The notes: generated from the sequence alone by a model not told the origin. DNA of 64,000 nt from Gigaspora margarita (GCA_009809945.1 WTPW01001103.1:21966-85965), one strand, 5' to 3'. Counted from the first letter of the stretch, positions 24,152 to 36,629 are shown. Numbers and translations: made by a program.

Positions 24152-25118
24152 TGTTATATTAGTATAAATATTAAGAATAGTATAAATTTTATTGAACCAA
24201 TCAAATCTGTAGTATTAACTTTAGTAGAAAAACTTTCTTCCGTTCTTAAAAAGAAGCTCTTTTCACTATAATCTCTATAATAATAGGATATCATAGTACG
24301 TTATCATAGTACGTTATCATAGTACGTTATCATAGTATGTTATCTTAGTACGATATCTTAGTACGATATCTTAGTACGTAGTAATTTAAGCTGGCTAATG
24401 CAGCCGCAGCTAAGCTGGCTTAGCCAGCTAAGCCAGCCGATATAATGTGATCGGCTGGCTAATGCGGCTAAAAGCTAACTATTATAAGAATCTGATAAAT
24501 TCCGAAAAGGAAAAATGAACATAAAATATGGGTCAAATAACCCGAAATATTCTGAATGCAGGCCAATAGTTAACCGTTAGCCAGCCGCTTAACCGATGAT
24601 TTGGTCAGCTGGCTAAGCCAGCTGACTAAAACCATGTGGCTTAAATCACTATTAGTACGTTATCTTAGTATGTTATCTTAGTACGTTATATTAGAACGTT
24701 ATCTTAGTATATTATTATGAAAATCTCAAGTTTCTACAGATATATAAACTCTGCTTTTTCCCCCAAGGCAGAGTAGGTTCTGTCCTTTAATTCTTTTCCT
24801 TTATAAAAATATTTGTACTCAAAAATCTTATATTTAATAAACTGATATTATCCTATAAAATATAAAGCCATCACCTTTATATACTTTGATCCTTTATCCA
24901 TCGTATAAAGGACCTTTATTTCTTTTGGATTATTAAATTATTTGGTTGAATTATTATTCTCTTTTATTCTTTGTCAACATAACTCTTATCTTTATTATTC
25001 TTTAAACTTGAGTTTATCTTCTTTTCTTGGAAACTGCTTTGATATTATACACATTTCTTACCCTCTTATATGTTAAGTCAAGTGATATAGTTCCTTGCCT
25101 AAAAGTTACTATATTACA
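24152..25118 (+). repeat. 3' LTR with nested insertion
   Basis: 967 bp, the same limits as the 5' LTR (TGTTATATTAG...CTATATTACA). It is longer because a 273-bp MITE with its target duplication sits in the 13-bp tandem array and the array has a few more bases. The TATA box lies at 24,741-24,748. Apart from the array and the MITE it differs from the 5' LTR at five places, three of them CpG against TpG/CpA. Confidence 0.93.
24379..24651. mobile_element. hAT-like MITE nested in the 3' LTR
   Basis: It starts TAGTAATTTAAGC and ends with the inverse of TAGTGATTTAAGC. TTAGTACG flanks both sides (24,371-24,378 and 24,652-24,659); the same word is part of the host tandem array, so the duplication is likely but not proven. 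The 5' LTR lacks it, which confirms insertion. The interior is built of GCTGGCTAA and TTAGCCAGC words in both orientations. Confidence 0.85.
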
Positions 25119-25430
25119 ATATAATTAAAAAATTTTTTAAAATAATTTTTTTTATAAAAATTTAGATGGTGACCCATCACTATAACAACTCTTATATAAT
25201 TAGCCAACACATTAAAGATTATTGACAATCATATAAATAAATTTTTTTAATTATTTTGTTATTTTTATTTTTTATAGAACCATCACTGGAGCTATTGCTA
25301 GGGCTGCTGCTGGAGCTATCACTAGAGTCTTGAAGTTGTTATAAGCTTTGTAATTTGGCATATCTTCCAATATAAAGGTATTGACTGTTCATTTTTCTGT
25401 AAATTTTCTAGTATGTTTTTATTATTTTTG
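25119..25430. other. Flank of the retroelement
   Basis: AT-rich DNA; CACTGGAGCTATTGCTAGG and CTGGAGCTATCACTAGA repeat a short word at 25,284-25,330. No gene was seen. Confidence 0.4.
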
Positions 25431-26640
25431 GCAGATATTATTTTTTTAGAATAAATACAGTATAAGAATGTAGCATAATAGTTAGCGTGGATATAGCACT
25501 ATGGAATGCTGCATAATAGTAATATGGAATATAGCATAAGATAGTTTTTTTGTTTTTTTTTTTATATACAGTACTTATGTTTCTCCTTTCTTTAAAATAA
25601 ATGTAGTATAATTGTTAGGTTTAGAGTTAATACCTCACAATGTTTTTATATCTAGATGCATCTGGATATAAAATCAATCTGAATATAAATTACTATGTTT
25701 TAATATAATTTTATATTTCAATCCAAATAGATTTATATCCAGATTGAAGTATTAACTCTAGTTAGGTTAGAGTAAATGATAGTTAAAATAAAATGTAGCT
25801 AGAATAAACATGGCATGATAATTAGTATATAATAGTTTGTTTGTTTGTTTTTTTTTAATATTATACAGTACTAACAGAGGGTTTTTTTTAGAATGTTAGA
25901 TTAGAATGAACAATAGTTAGAACAGAATGTAGCTAAAGTAGATATAGTATATAAGTTAGTATACAATAGTTTTATTTTTTATATATATAGTACTAACATT
26001 TCTTTTCTGTAGAATAAACAAAGTATGATTGAAACTGAATATAGCTAGGATGAACATAGCACATAAGTTAGTAGATAATAGCTTTTTTATATATATACAA
26101 TACTAATGTTTCTTTATTTTTTTAGAATAAACATAGTATAATTGGAACAAAATATAGCTAGGATAGATGTAGTACATAAGTTAAAATACAAAATTATATA
26201 TATATATATATATAGTACTAATATTTTTTTCTTTAAAATGAATGTAGTACAATTGGAATAGAACATAGCTAGAACAAATATAGTACTGTGGTTAGTATAT
26301 GATAGTTTTATATATTATATATATTTTTATACAGAACTAACAGTTATTTTTTTAGAACACAGTATGATTGTTAGATTAGAGTGAATAATAGTTAGAATGG
26401 AATATAAATAGGATGAATGTAGCATAAAAGTTAGTATATAAAGTTTTTTTTATATACAGTACTCATGTGCTTTTCATTAAAGTGAATGTAGTATGATTGT
26501 TATATTAGAGTAAAATAATAGAACAAAATATAGCAGAATGGATATAACATGATAGTTAGTATACAATAATTTTGTATATATATATATACAGTGCTAATAT
26601 TTCTTTTTTTAGATAATCATAGTACAATTGTTAGTAAGTA
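25430..26640. repeat. Minisatellite, about ten units of about 115 bp
   Basis: The recurring unit is roughly: TTTAGAATAAACATAGTATAA, then GGAAC.AAATATAGCTAGGAT, GTAGTACATAAGTTAG, an AT run and ATACAGTACTAA. Units begin near 25,445, 25,595, 25,880, 26,005, 26,125, 26,235, 26,350, 26,475 and 26,605. A MITE interrupts it at 25,622-25,760. Confidence 0.65.
25622..25760. mobile_element. hAT-like MITE, TAGAGTTAATACC family, copy 1
   Basis: The left end is TAGAGTTAATACCTC and the right end is its inverse with one change. GTTAGGTT flanks both sides (25,614-25,621 and 25,761-25,768). 139 bp, non-coding; the interior repeats ATCTGGATATAAAT. Copy 2 is at 42,760. Confidence 0.8.
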
Positions 26641-27287
26641 GCAGTAGCATAATAGTATAATAGCTGGGAATAGCACAAAGTTGGAACATAGCACAATAGT
26701 TGAAATATAGCATGATAGTTGAAATCATGTTTATGTTGTAATTTGTATTATTTTTTGTATTGTTTTTTTTTAATTTTTTTAATTTTTTTTGTTTTTGCTT
26801 TTTTTTGGAGTTACAAAATATATATATATATGACTCATGTGATCGATTTTGATTGGTTGATCACAGATTTGCTATAATGGCTGATCACTATAAACTAATG
26901 CTCTTTTTTTAATAATATTTAAATTAACAACCAAACTATTTTAAAATATTTAATAGAAATTTGTATATTAAAATATTTATAAATAAATTATTACTATAGT
27001 GTGTACAACCTAGTCCTGACCAATAAAATTGATAAAATTCAAGTTCTAATCCTTTTTTAAAAAAAAATAGTAAAAAAATACTATCTTAAAATGTTAAATC
27101 AAAACAAGCTAAATACTTCCATGTTCTTGATTTTTTTAAAATCTATTTATAAAAAAGTTATAGCAAGTTGAAGGTATAAAATTTGGCCACCTTTAATATA
27201 TATAAAAAAAGCAAATTTGGCCTCTTAAAAATTTAAATTTGGCCATTTTATATATATTAAAAATTTAAATTTGTTCACTTTATATAT
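26641..27287. repeat. AT-rich stretch with short tandem units
   Basis: No gene. At 27,180-27,287 AAATTTGGCCACTTTATAT and TTAAAAATTTAAATTTG recur three to four times in tandem. The same unit returns at 28,298-28,400 beyond the next element. Confidence 0.45.
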
Positions 27288-28295
27288 GGTGCATGTAGCC
27301 TAGAACCAGAGTCACGTGATCTAAATCTATATATAATTTAAAATTGGTTATAATTAATGAATATATATAAATATGTAAAAAAATCTTTTTGTAAATTAAT
27401 ACTTTAGAACCAGTACTATAATATTACAGAAAGATTTTTAACTTAAACATATTAGTTTCAATTTTATTTACTTTCAAATATAAAGCAATTTGATATCTGT
27501 ACCAAATTTTGGCCACTATATTTAATATAATAATTTGTCAAATTTGGTCACTATATTTAATAGTAACTTGTCAAACATGTATGTACATTACAATGATTTG
27601 CATCTTTAGTCCTCTAGTTTCTAGTTACCCACACATAATTATTTAGATTAAAGCTGATATTTGGTATTAATTGATAGTCCTAATAAATTAATTTCAGAAA
27701 TTTTAGGAAAACTATGCTCATCTTTTGTGTTCAATGACTTTTTGCTTGGAAATATTCAGGTACCATATGTGTTCGTCTTTGACCCAGAAATAAGCTACCC
27801 CACGATTGACAATAGTTGCTACATAGTAAAGTCCAAATCCTACTATGTTAACCAATATAATCGCTTAAGTAAACTTATTTGGAAGATCAAAATATGCCTA
27901 TCTTGAAAATTTCATAGAAATCGGAGAACTTTTTATTATTTGACTTTTAATTTTTACATTCGACGAAAAAAATTAAATTGTTAAAAAATATATTCGACGA
28001 ACGTAAAAATTAAAAGTTAAATAATAAAAAATTCTTCAATTTTTATGAAATTTCAGAGATTATGTATTTTTATCTTCTGAACATATTTACTTAAGTGCTT
28101 ATGATTGATTTACTAGTAAAATTTAGACATTACTATGTAGCGACTACTTGTGAATTTTTCTATAGTTTGGATATCGGATATTTTCAGAAATGCATGCTCA
28201 TATTTTATGTTTAACGAAGTTCTATTCAGAAATATTCGGACCCTCCAAAATTGGCCACCTCAGTCACGTGATGCCGATTCTAGGGTACATGCACC
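27288..28295. mobile_element. 1.0-kb inverted-repeat element with internal palindrome
   Basis: GGTGCATGTAGCCTAGAACC at the left matches GGTGCATGTACCCTAGAATC read inverted from the right, followed on both sides by TCACGTGA. A 150-bp palindrome occupies 27,908-28,062 (TTTTTATTATTTGACTTTTA and its inverse, with TTCGACGAA at the loop). A direct repeat of about 60 bp (ATGCTCATCTTTTGTGTTCA near 27,715 and 28,194) flanks it. The reading frame at 27,661-27,906 resembles no protein I know and overlaps this repeat. Confidence 0.55.
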
Positions 28296-29371
28296 ATATT
28301 AAAAATTTAAATTTGGCCACTTTATATATACATATTAGCTAAATTTTCAAATTATCCTTTTTATATATATAAAAAATAAAATCTGAATTTGGCTACTAAA
28401 AATTTTTATTGGTTGGGTCTAGGTTGTATATACTGTATTTTTAGATATTCAAAAATTTTCTGTCAAATTTCTGGACTTCTAGTTATAAAATTTGTACAAA
28501 ATGAGCTTGATATTTTATAAATTAAAATTTAACAAAAATTTCAATTTTGGGTTGAAGGACCTTGGAACCCTATTTTTAAGGCAAAGAACCCAAATTATCA
28601 AAATTAGCTATAAATACCAAAATACTTGAGGTCAAAAAAAGAGAATATAAAATTTGCCAATTTATTATTTTACAAAGTATAATTAATAATAATTACTTAT
28701 ATAATAGTGAATTTGCAGGATGTAGTAGTTTAAAAAAGTAGTCAAGTTGTCACTCACTTCAAGTGGCAGATTAAATGTTTGATTTTACTAGTAATAATTT
28801 GAATTTCTTACTTGTATTATGGTAACTGGATTTAGAAAACTAAGCTGAATCAGTAGATCTGTAACCTGGGTCACACCAAATGTGGCATACATATAAAGTA
28901 TAAGGCATTCATGTTTGCTACTGTTCATAAAGAAAGTTGTTAGCTTTTGTAAAGCAAACCTATGATAAGTTCATTGCATATAAAACCTAGGAACTAAGAT
29001 GATAGTAAACTACTTGAAAAATCTTGAGTATAGGAGGTAGCTCTTAATTATTATTATATTGTATTATTATATTGTATTAATTATGGTTTAATATTTAGTT
29101 TTATACTTCAAGAACTCGTGGCGGCATGTCCGGACTGTGATCTGAACCAACAGGCTTACGACTGTAAGAATTGGAGGGGCTTGCTGAGAGGAATAAGGCT
29201 CGGTGCAACAACCCTGCCTGGGCATTGATGGAATGCTGGGTAGTAGCCTACGTAATAAGTTAGAACATTATTTGTACTTGTACTTAAATATCTAATAAAG
29301 TAGCGCATGGCTATAAAGTCAAAAAAAATATATATATATTTAGATTTATAAAGAATTTCATAATTGGAAAT
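28296..29371. other. Intergenic stretch before the kinase relic
   Basis: Mostly AT-rich. At 29,119-29,190 one frame reads CPDCDLNQQAYDCKNW, which could be a remnant of the cysteine-rich head found before the kinase domain in Glomeromycotina kinases. That is a weak guess. Confidence 0.3.
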
Positions 29372-30471
29372 TACAATATTGATCAATTAATTCAACAAAT
29401 ACTACTTGATGCAGTAAAATCTAAGGACATTATTGAATGGATATTCTTTAACAAATTTGCAATATAGAGTAACTTGCTAAAGAGGCTTTGGCACACTTTT
29501 TAAGGTGATATTGATTGATGGATATATTATAAAATTTGATCAAAAAATAATAAATGAGAGAAGTCAGCAAATAGAGGCTTGTTTAAAAAGCCTTGATAAT
29601 TCTAAAGATATAAAACAGAATTTTAAAAGAAAAGGTGTTATAATTTGTTAATTTATTTATTAAAGTGCAGTAATCTTATTTATTCTAATTAAATATTTTA
29701 TCAGGTTAAAAAATCATGGCAATTAAAATTTATGGAATAACAAAGAATCCAAAAAATGGTGACTACATGATAGTTATGGAGTATGCAAAACCGGGAAGTC
29801 TCAGAAAATTGCTAGATAGAGATATGATGAATTAGATTGAGCTTCTAAAGTAGTTAACTTAATTTACATAGCTGATGGGCTTAATACAAATCATAGAGCC
29901 AAATTAGTGCATGGAGATTTTCATTCTGGAAATATATTGAATGAAGATAGGCTTAGTCCTTACATTAATGATTTTGGCTTATGTAAGCCAGTGTCACAAT
30001 ACTCAATCAAGCTCTAAAGCACTTTTTGGTGTGCTTTCCTATATTGCTCTAAAAGTATTAAACAAATGGAAAGGAATACATTCAAAAAATCAGATATTTA
30101 TTTCTTTGGAATAATTATGCAGAATTTTTTTACTGGATATCCTCCATATCATGATATTCCGCATGATTTCAGTCTTGCTCTAGAGATTTATAAAGGTCTC
30201 AGACCAAAATTAGATGTGAAACTCCTCAATTACTTTTGGATCTGATGAATAAATACTTAGGCACAGAACCTTAATACCAATTAATTGCTAAAGAATTAGG
30301 TGATACACTGCATCAATCTTTTGAAGATTTGAAAAATAAAAGCTGAATTATATAAACAAGTTCAAATGATTAAAGATTTAGACAAAAATTTCATAACATG
30401 TAATCAAGTTAAATATCAGACACATCCACAAGCTATTTATACAAGTCGATCTTTGGATCTTCATCCTAAAC
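29372..30471 (+). pseudogene. Protein-kinase pseudogene (expanded fungal family)
   Basis: Recognisable pieces appear in order but in different frames with many stops: NIDQLIQQILLDAVKSKDIIEWI (head), KIYGITKNPKNGDYMIVMEYA and GSLRKLL (lobe hinge), the catalytic-loop remnant HGDFHSGNIL (HRD changed to HGD), INDFGLCKP (metal-binding DFG-like), GVLSYIA, SDIYFFGIIM and GYPPYHDIPHD (lower lobe), LRPKLDV, and the tail THPQAIYTSR. Introns seem partly preserved (GT...AG at 29,639-29,683 possible). In its family this is a cytoplasmic Ser/Thr-Tyr-type kinase. Frames change at least five times, so it is dead. A further exon-like piece after 30,523 may belong to it. Confidence 0.8.
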
Positions 30472-32458
30472 AAGGTAATAAACGTAAACTGGATTTAAAC
30501 TATATTTATATGTATGTATTTTAGGAAATCAACTGTTGATTATGAAATCTCCGATGGTAACATATTCGATTTATCTATAATTAAACAAATCATCACTTAT
30601 TTTTCTATTGGTATTTAGATTATTAAATAAAGTAAAAAGAAGTTATTAAAGTCGGAGTATTCTATTTATTATTACCATGCTGCAATAATTCAGTAATTTT
30701 AACATTTTCTCATGTATTCGTGCCTAAAGAGAAAAAAGATATAACCCAATTTTGATACTATTTTGCGGACAAAATTGGCCGATTTAACTTAGGATTGGCC
30801 TGACTTATAGTTTAATGTTGTCTAGATGTATTGTTTGTGAAATGGTGGTTAGCAAGTTCTACTAAAGACGTTATATAATAAAAATTACTAAATTTAATAC
30901 TGTATATAAATTTATTATTGATATTGGTACGATAGTAAATTTTGGGGATAAGTACAATACAAATATTTATTATATGCTGGAATCTTAGCAGAGTCCAATG
31001 AAAAGTAATTTTTTTTAAGTTAACAACACAAGTCAATTAATTAAAAGTTTGTAGAGCTCACTGAGACGCATCTAATGGTAGTTATATCATACAAATTGGC
31101 CTAGTGGATACCGAGATATCACTAAAAAACATTGGCCGACTACATGTATATAAAATTTCTATGTAAACAATAGTTTGTTTACACAGGATTTTATATAGTT
31201 AATATCATAGGAATTTTTCCCCAAATTCTAATATATAAATTGTGCCGTTCTTATTCGGATCAGCAATTAAACGAATATTGAAATAATAAATATTAAGATA
31301 CTTTTTATACGGTTGTTGTTGGTAGCTTGTTATTTTAAATGATATACGGTACGAATATATTTTATAAAAATTTTTAAAACTATAAAATTAAAATCTAAAT
31401 ATTGAGGTTCTGGACCTCAACAGTTCCTGTTTCTTAGTATAATCAAAATCAAAAATCTGGTTTATCTCGAAAATGTGTCCAATATTTTATAATCAATCCT
31501 TAAGATAATGTGACCAATATTTTATGATCAATCCTTAAGATAATATCTAGTTAGAAAATAAAAATTAGACTCTTTACATTTTCTAAATGAAACTTAAATT
31601 CCATTTAGTCATTATCAAGATACTATATTAAAATATGTAAAAAAAAAAAAAAAAACTCTAAGCAATGATTGGGTTCGAACATGTCTTGAAAGCGAATTTA
31701 GTTTAGATTATAAATAAGTTATGACGATTCAATGTATATTCAATAAAATAAATAAATGAGAATAATTAAATGTTAAATGTATATCGACTTTGGCTGTTTT
31801 TTAAATATAGTGCAAAAAATCTTAGCATTGAGTTTACGTAGTAATAACGTGAATGCCACCAATCAAATTTCAAGTCGATAGTCTCAAAATAATAATTCAA
31901 AGTTTTTTGTCGTAAAAGGAAAAAACATAGATAGTATAAAAATATGAAATAACAAAAATTTTGTATTATAATAAAGAATACTAATTATATTGTAAGATAC
32001 AAATGTTAACTTAGTTTTTCACAAAACATATAGATCACTTAATCATTACGCTGAAAACTTTTTATTGCATTTCGAGATACGTGGCATCAGCCGATGGTCT
32101 CTCACACTGGCCGGCTTTTGATATGAAGTTTTAAGTTAGTACAAAAATGGTAGAATTCTGCGTGAACTCCGTTTGATTCACGCGGGACGGGAGGAACTTG
32201 CTTTCACGGTAGTAGAAACCTGTTGCCTGTATCGTGATTACTCTTCCAAATTAAGCAGTTAATGTTATACTAATCTGATTTCATAAGCTTTTTCACACGA
32301 TTAGGTCATCTTACTGCTTAGCTAAAGTTAATGATCGCCCATCAGGATCTAACCGGTTTGGTCCCGGCATATCCATCTTTTCGATCTGTTTAACTTATGA
32401 TTTTTCATGTTGACTTATGTTGTTAATTACGCAGATCAGTACTCTCCGAAATAGTAAA
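30472..32458. other. Intergenic stretch upstream of the second BTB-TLDc gene
   Basis: No gene was seen. A 37-bp unit (CCAATATTTTATAATCAATC core) is doubled at 31,475-31,546. The part 32,085-32,400 is richer in GC than its surroundings and may be the promoter region of the gene at 32,459. An A-run lies at 31,639-31,655. Confidence 0.45.
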
Positions 32459-33995
32459 ATGAGCGTAAAAATCCTTGACCAACTTTCACAAGATTTTACA
32501 CAGCTTCTTGAAAATGAATTTGATTATAATGTAGTTATTGAAGTTGGTGAACAACCAAATATCAAAATTTTTAAAGCACATTCAGCAATCTTGTATCAAC
32601 GCTCATTATATTTTCGTCAAAAATTAACAAATGCGACCAAGAGAAATAATATTGTTGAACTTAAATTATCAAATTATTCTATTATAGTATTTGATATTAT
32701 TATTAGGTAAAGTATTAAATCAATGCTATGGTGAATTAATTCTATTTAAAAGAATAATAATTACATTTTTTTTACTGTATAATATGATGTAGATATATCT
32801 ACAGTGGCGTAATTTCTTTGGAAAATTCCGAAGCTTCGGACATATTAAACCTGTTAATTGCTATAAATGAATTTAAGTTTACAGAATTAGTTGATCATAT
32901 TCAATCCTATCTTATTGATAATAATGCATCTTGGCTTCGTTTAAATTTTTCTCGAATTTACCAAATAAGTTTCGATAATGAAACCTTAAAGCTTTACAAC
33001 AATTTTGCGATGATATCCTTGTAAAATACCCTAGTATGATTTTTGACTCGGATGATTTTGACACACTTCAAGAGAATGCATTGATTTCTCTTTTAAAACG
33101 AGATGATTTGCGAATGGAAGAATCTGAAATTTGGGGTAAAGTCATTCAATGGGGGAAAGTACGAACTCCAAACTTACCATCTGATCTCGAGGAATGGACA
33201 AATGTGAACTTTAAGTCTTTAAGGACTACTCTTCAACACTGTCTTCCACATATTAGATATTTTCAAATTCCTAGTAAAGACATATTAGAGAAAATCCAAC
33301 CTTATCAAAATATCTTGGAAAAAAATTTATGGGTTGATATTTTAACAAAATATTTAGCCCCAGACAAGCCTATTACTTCTCTAATTTTAACTCCTCGTAA
33401 AAAAGCAACGGTACAACTTCCTCCTCGAAAAGAATCTATTATTATGCAATCTTCTTCCATAATCACATTAGAGCATGCAGCAGAAATTTCTTCCTGGATT
33501 GACCGACGTTCAACAATTTATAATACTACAGAGATTCCTTATGAATTTAAACTTTTACTTAGAGGTAATAGGGATGGATTCTCAGGCGAAGTATTTCATA
33601 AGATATGTGACAATATACCCGGTACTGTGGTTGTTGTAAAGATTAATAGTACGAATGAGATACTTGGTGGTTATAATCCTCTTATTTGGAAAGTTTCTAA
33701 CGCAACACTTGGTGAATATGCAACAACAGCTGATAGTTTTATTTTCTCTTTAAAAAATGAAAACTTGAATCAGCCTATTCTTAGTCGTGTAAAAAATACA
33801 TTTAATGCGCTTTTTTATCGTAAAATATCATATGGTTCATGGTTTAGTTATTGTGATCTTGGAATGGGAAAGTATCCTAATTATACTCCTAAAGAATGGT
33901 ATTGTGAAAGTTTAAATTATGAAAAACCAATAAGAAATACAAGTGGCTGGTTTTTTATAGACGAATATGAAGTGTTTCAAATTTGTAAAATTTAA
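32459..33995 (+). pseudogene. BTB-BACK-TLDc gene with a single-base frameshift
   Basis: Exon 1 is 32,459-32,706 (MSVKILDQLSQDFTQLLEN; BTB words YNVVIEVGEQ and FKAHSAILYQRSLYF). An 86-bp intron (GTAAAG...GTAG, 32,707-32,792) joins ...FDIIIR to YIYSGVISLENSEASD. Near 32,990-32,996 the frame moves by one: the reading ...ETLKL leaves frame and the expected QQFCDDILVKYP goes on in the next frame; one base is missing in CTTTAC. From there 33,000-33,995 is open to TAA: BACK (LISLLKRDDLRMEESEIWGKVIQWG) and TLDc (FKLLLRGNRDGFSGEVFH, CDNIPGTVVVVKI, ILGGYNPLIW, YEVFQI). Everything else is intact, so either a very young pseudogene or a sequencing error. It is a divergent relative of the minus-strand gene at 5-6.5 kb. 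Confidence 0.85.
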
Positions 33996-35277
33996 AACAC
34001 TCAATTTAGTAAAATAAAATTTATTAATTTTCGCAAATATATATTTTTATTGTTCATTGAAATATTTTTATTGTGTATAAAAAAATAATTTTTAAGAATC
34101 CACTACAAATTATTAAATATGTTCGATAAATAATGGTCCTACCGAATAATCTAAATATGATCGCTTTTATCTTTTTATACAGATACATGGTAGGTAGGTT
34201 TTGTACCAATACAGTTATAGGTTTTGTACCAATACAGTTGAACCTCCCAAAATCAATATAGTCAAATCTGATAACCTGTCAATCTGATAAAAAATTAATC
34301 TACTAAGTATGTTTCCGTTACATTTGAACTTCCCAAAAACCGTTCCTACCAAATCTGGTAAAAAATTAATCTGCCAAGTCTTTTTCTGCTATAGTTGTTA
34401 GGCGAAACCTTTTCCACATGATGACGAAAGATGAAACCTCAACTCGAAAAGACAAATAAGGCGAAATCCCAAATTCATCTGACGAAGGACGAAACCTAAA
34501 ATCGAAATGATGAAACTCCAGTTGACTATGGCAAGTTTTTATATCTAAAATCCAAATGTGAAGTTTCATCCCAACCACCAAGAATTATAATACGTCCATT
34601 AGGAGTTATTAAATAATTCTGACAATTAATAAATGATTCTATATATTACTAGCGTCTATTAATAGTTTTTAAAGAGCATATTTAATACTGCCGAGTCCCG
34701 ATGGGAAGAAGGAATCTGACCAGAAGGTTTCTAAATAATATTAAAAATATGTATTTATTAAAAGTCAGATTTTAATTATACTTATGTACCATAAAGCACC
34801 ACTTATCCGAATTTGTATTATACATTGGTAACTATAAATAATATTAATGTATGGTAAAAAAAAAAAATAATAAAATATTTGATCTGGCAAAGTTACCGCA
34901 CGATTGTTAAAATAGGGTTTGTAGACCGTTGGGTGCATTGCTTAAAGTCCAAGATAATGTTAAATATTAAAATACTTGAATATGCATTGAATATTTGATA
35001 CATGATATATAGTTTCTATTGTGTAAATTCTTAAAATCTAGAAATTGATTTACGAAGACCTTATTTTTTTTTAAAAAAATAAATATAAATAAATAAATAA
35101 ATCATAAAAAATAAAAAGTAAAAAAAATCAAAAAGATAAATTAAAAATAATAATACTTTATAATTTCATATGATATCAATTTAAATGAAATTTATGCCGT
35201 CAATTCATTTTTCTTGAATTTATTACATTTTTACAGGACTATCTCTTCTGTCTTTTTTTTTTTTTTTTTTTTTTTTT
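33996..35277. other. Intergenic stretch with a doubled 75-bp unit
   Basis: GTTTTGTACCAATACAGTT is repeated directly at 34,197-34,239. A unit of about 75 bp (TTGAACCTCCCAAAA ... AAAAAATTAATCT) occurs at 34,236-34,310 and again at 34,319-34,380; its CAGT start resembles pogo-type ends. GACGAAA words recur at 34,425-34,500. No gene was seen. Confidence 0.45.
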
Positions 35278-35457
35278 NNNNNNNNNNNNNNNNNNNNNNN
35301 NNNNNNNNNNNNNNNNNNNNNNNNNNNNNNNNNNNNNNNNNNNNNNNNNNNNNNNNNNNNNNNNNNNNNNNNNNNNNNNNNNNNNNNNNNNNNNNNNNNN
35401 NNNNNNNNNNNNNNNNNNNNNNNNNNNNNNNNNNNNNNNNNNNNNNNNNNNNNNNNN
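35278..35457. other. Assembly gap (180 N) inside a T-run
   Basis: A block of 180 unknown bases between T-runs of about 25 and 23 bases. The true length may differ. Any reading frame across it is meaningless. Confidence 0.98.
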
Positions 35458-35479
35458 TTTTTTTTTTTTTTTTTTTTTT

Positions 35480-35537
35480 TGCAGGAGTTTCTAATTCTGA
35501 TAGTGTAGATTCTGAAAGCGTAGAATTACCAGAATAA
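35480..35537 (+). pseudogene. Exon-like piece after the gap
   Basis: A T-run ending TTGCAG looks like a 3' splice site. It is followed by a short open piece (GVSNSDSVDSESVELPE) and TAA. The wording is like acidic tails of fungal kinases. The upstream part would lie in the gap. Weak call. Confidence 0.3.
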
Positions 35538-35763
35538 GTTTGATTAAAGACATATTGCAATTTTCTAATTTTAATTTACAACTTTCGTTCAATTTTTTTC
35601 AAAGGTTTTTTTTTTTTTAAAAAAAAAAGTTAAATTCAAATAAACTTTTTTAGATTCGAATACCAACATTACGTTGATTACATTTTTGCGTCACGTCTAA
35701 TACCAACGTCCAAAATCTTAGTTGCGTCAAATGTTGGTTATTATGATTTTTGGCGTAAAACAC

Positions 35764-36360
35764 TAGGGTGGTAAACGGACTAAGTAATCAAAACTATGTC
35801 AGGTGTATTAGTAATTTTAATATGATCAAATTTTATCAGTGAAATTAAAAATGATTGACTAAAATATCATTTTATTTTAGCTAATTATAAAGAAAAGTAC
35901 AAACTTCTAAAAGATTCCGCTGAATATTGCGTTTCTTTTTCTAATTTATTTCGAGTGAAATCTCTTCATAAGAACTATCTCTAAAAAGCTACGCTCGATT
36001 TTTCGCAAAAGCTCTAGTAAATTTTTTTGGTTATACTTATTGTACGAATTTTTTTTAATAAATTTATATATTCTATTAGTTGAACACCTAAAATTTACAT
36101 ATTAACATAAATATTCGAGCGTTACTATGTTTTTTGTCACTTTTTAGACATTTTGTGAAAATTTCAAAGCAATTCCTTGTCCTTTTAGTAAGTTGAATCG
36201 GTTTGAAATTTTTTAATAAATATATTAATATTACCGTTATAATGATATGCATCAATAACGATAACGATTGTTTTCCTTCTTGTAACATGAAAAATCTGCA
36301 TATATTAAATTCTATAGTCACCTTACATAATTTTGATTACTTAGTCCGTTTACCACCCTA
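35764..36360. mobile_element. 597-bp hAT-like MITE
   Basis: TAGGGTGGTAAACGGACTAA starts the left arm and the right arm is its exact inverse; the match goes on through GTAATCAAAA (about 30 bp). GTAAAACA flanks both sides (35,755-35,762 and 36,361-36,368), with one extra C at the left. Interior AT-rich; the minus-strand reading frame at 36,088-36,321 is not gene-like. Confidence 0.85.
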
Positions 36361-36629
36361 GTAAAACATGCACTAAGTTTCTGCACTTATAGCTACGATC
36401 AAAACATCTGTAAATAATCCAATGAATACAAGAAATATATTGCAAATCTAGGCAAAAAAAAATCAAATCAAATAATAATAATAAGGCTGAAAGGAACTTT
36501 TTTCTATTTTTAGTATCGATCTACACTTTACAACTTTCAGTTCTAATATTAAATGAGTGCGCCAAGGAAAAATCTGGGATTATGAGTTTTCCGAACTCAG
36601 TTTAAAGCATAAGCTTATCAAACACATGA

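Larger units (their letters stand above)
15369..25118 (+). mobile_element. Ty3/gypsy LTR retrotransposon, complete but broken
   Basis: Two direct LTRs, each TG...CA, bound gag, protease, RT, RNase H, integrase (in that order, which defines Ty3/gypsy) and a third ORF. ATAT flanks both sides, weak in this AT context. By eye the LTRs differ by five transitions and one indel over about 540 bp outside their tandem block and the nested insertion, so insertion was recent. The coding part has at least 13 in-frame TGA codons, four TAA/TAG and several single-base shifts, so this copy cannot make a full polyprotein. Ambiguous bases (N) within it suggest a consensus of several copies. Confidence 0.93.

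Noticed and set aside
27661..27906. 81-codon plus-strand reading frame
   Set aside because: No domain, no signal, and it overlaps a direct repeat of the surrounding element.
31655..31690. tRNA-like B box (GGTTCGAAC)
   Set aside because: No A box at the right distance and no cloverleaf could be drawn.
35214..35560. Reading frames crossing the N block
   Set aside because: They consist of poly-T/poly-A and unknown bases.
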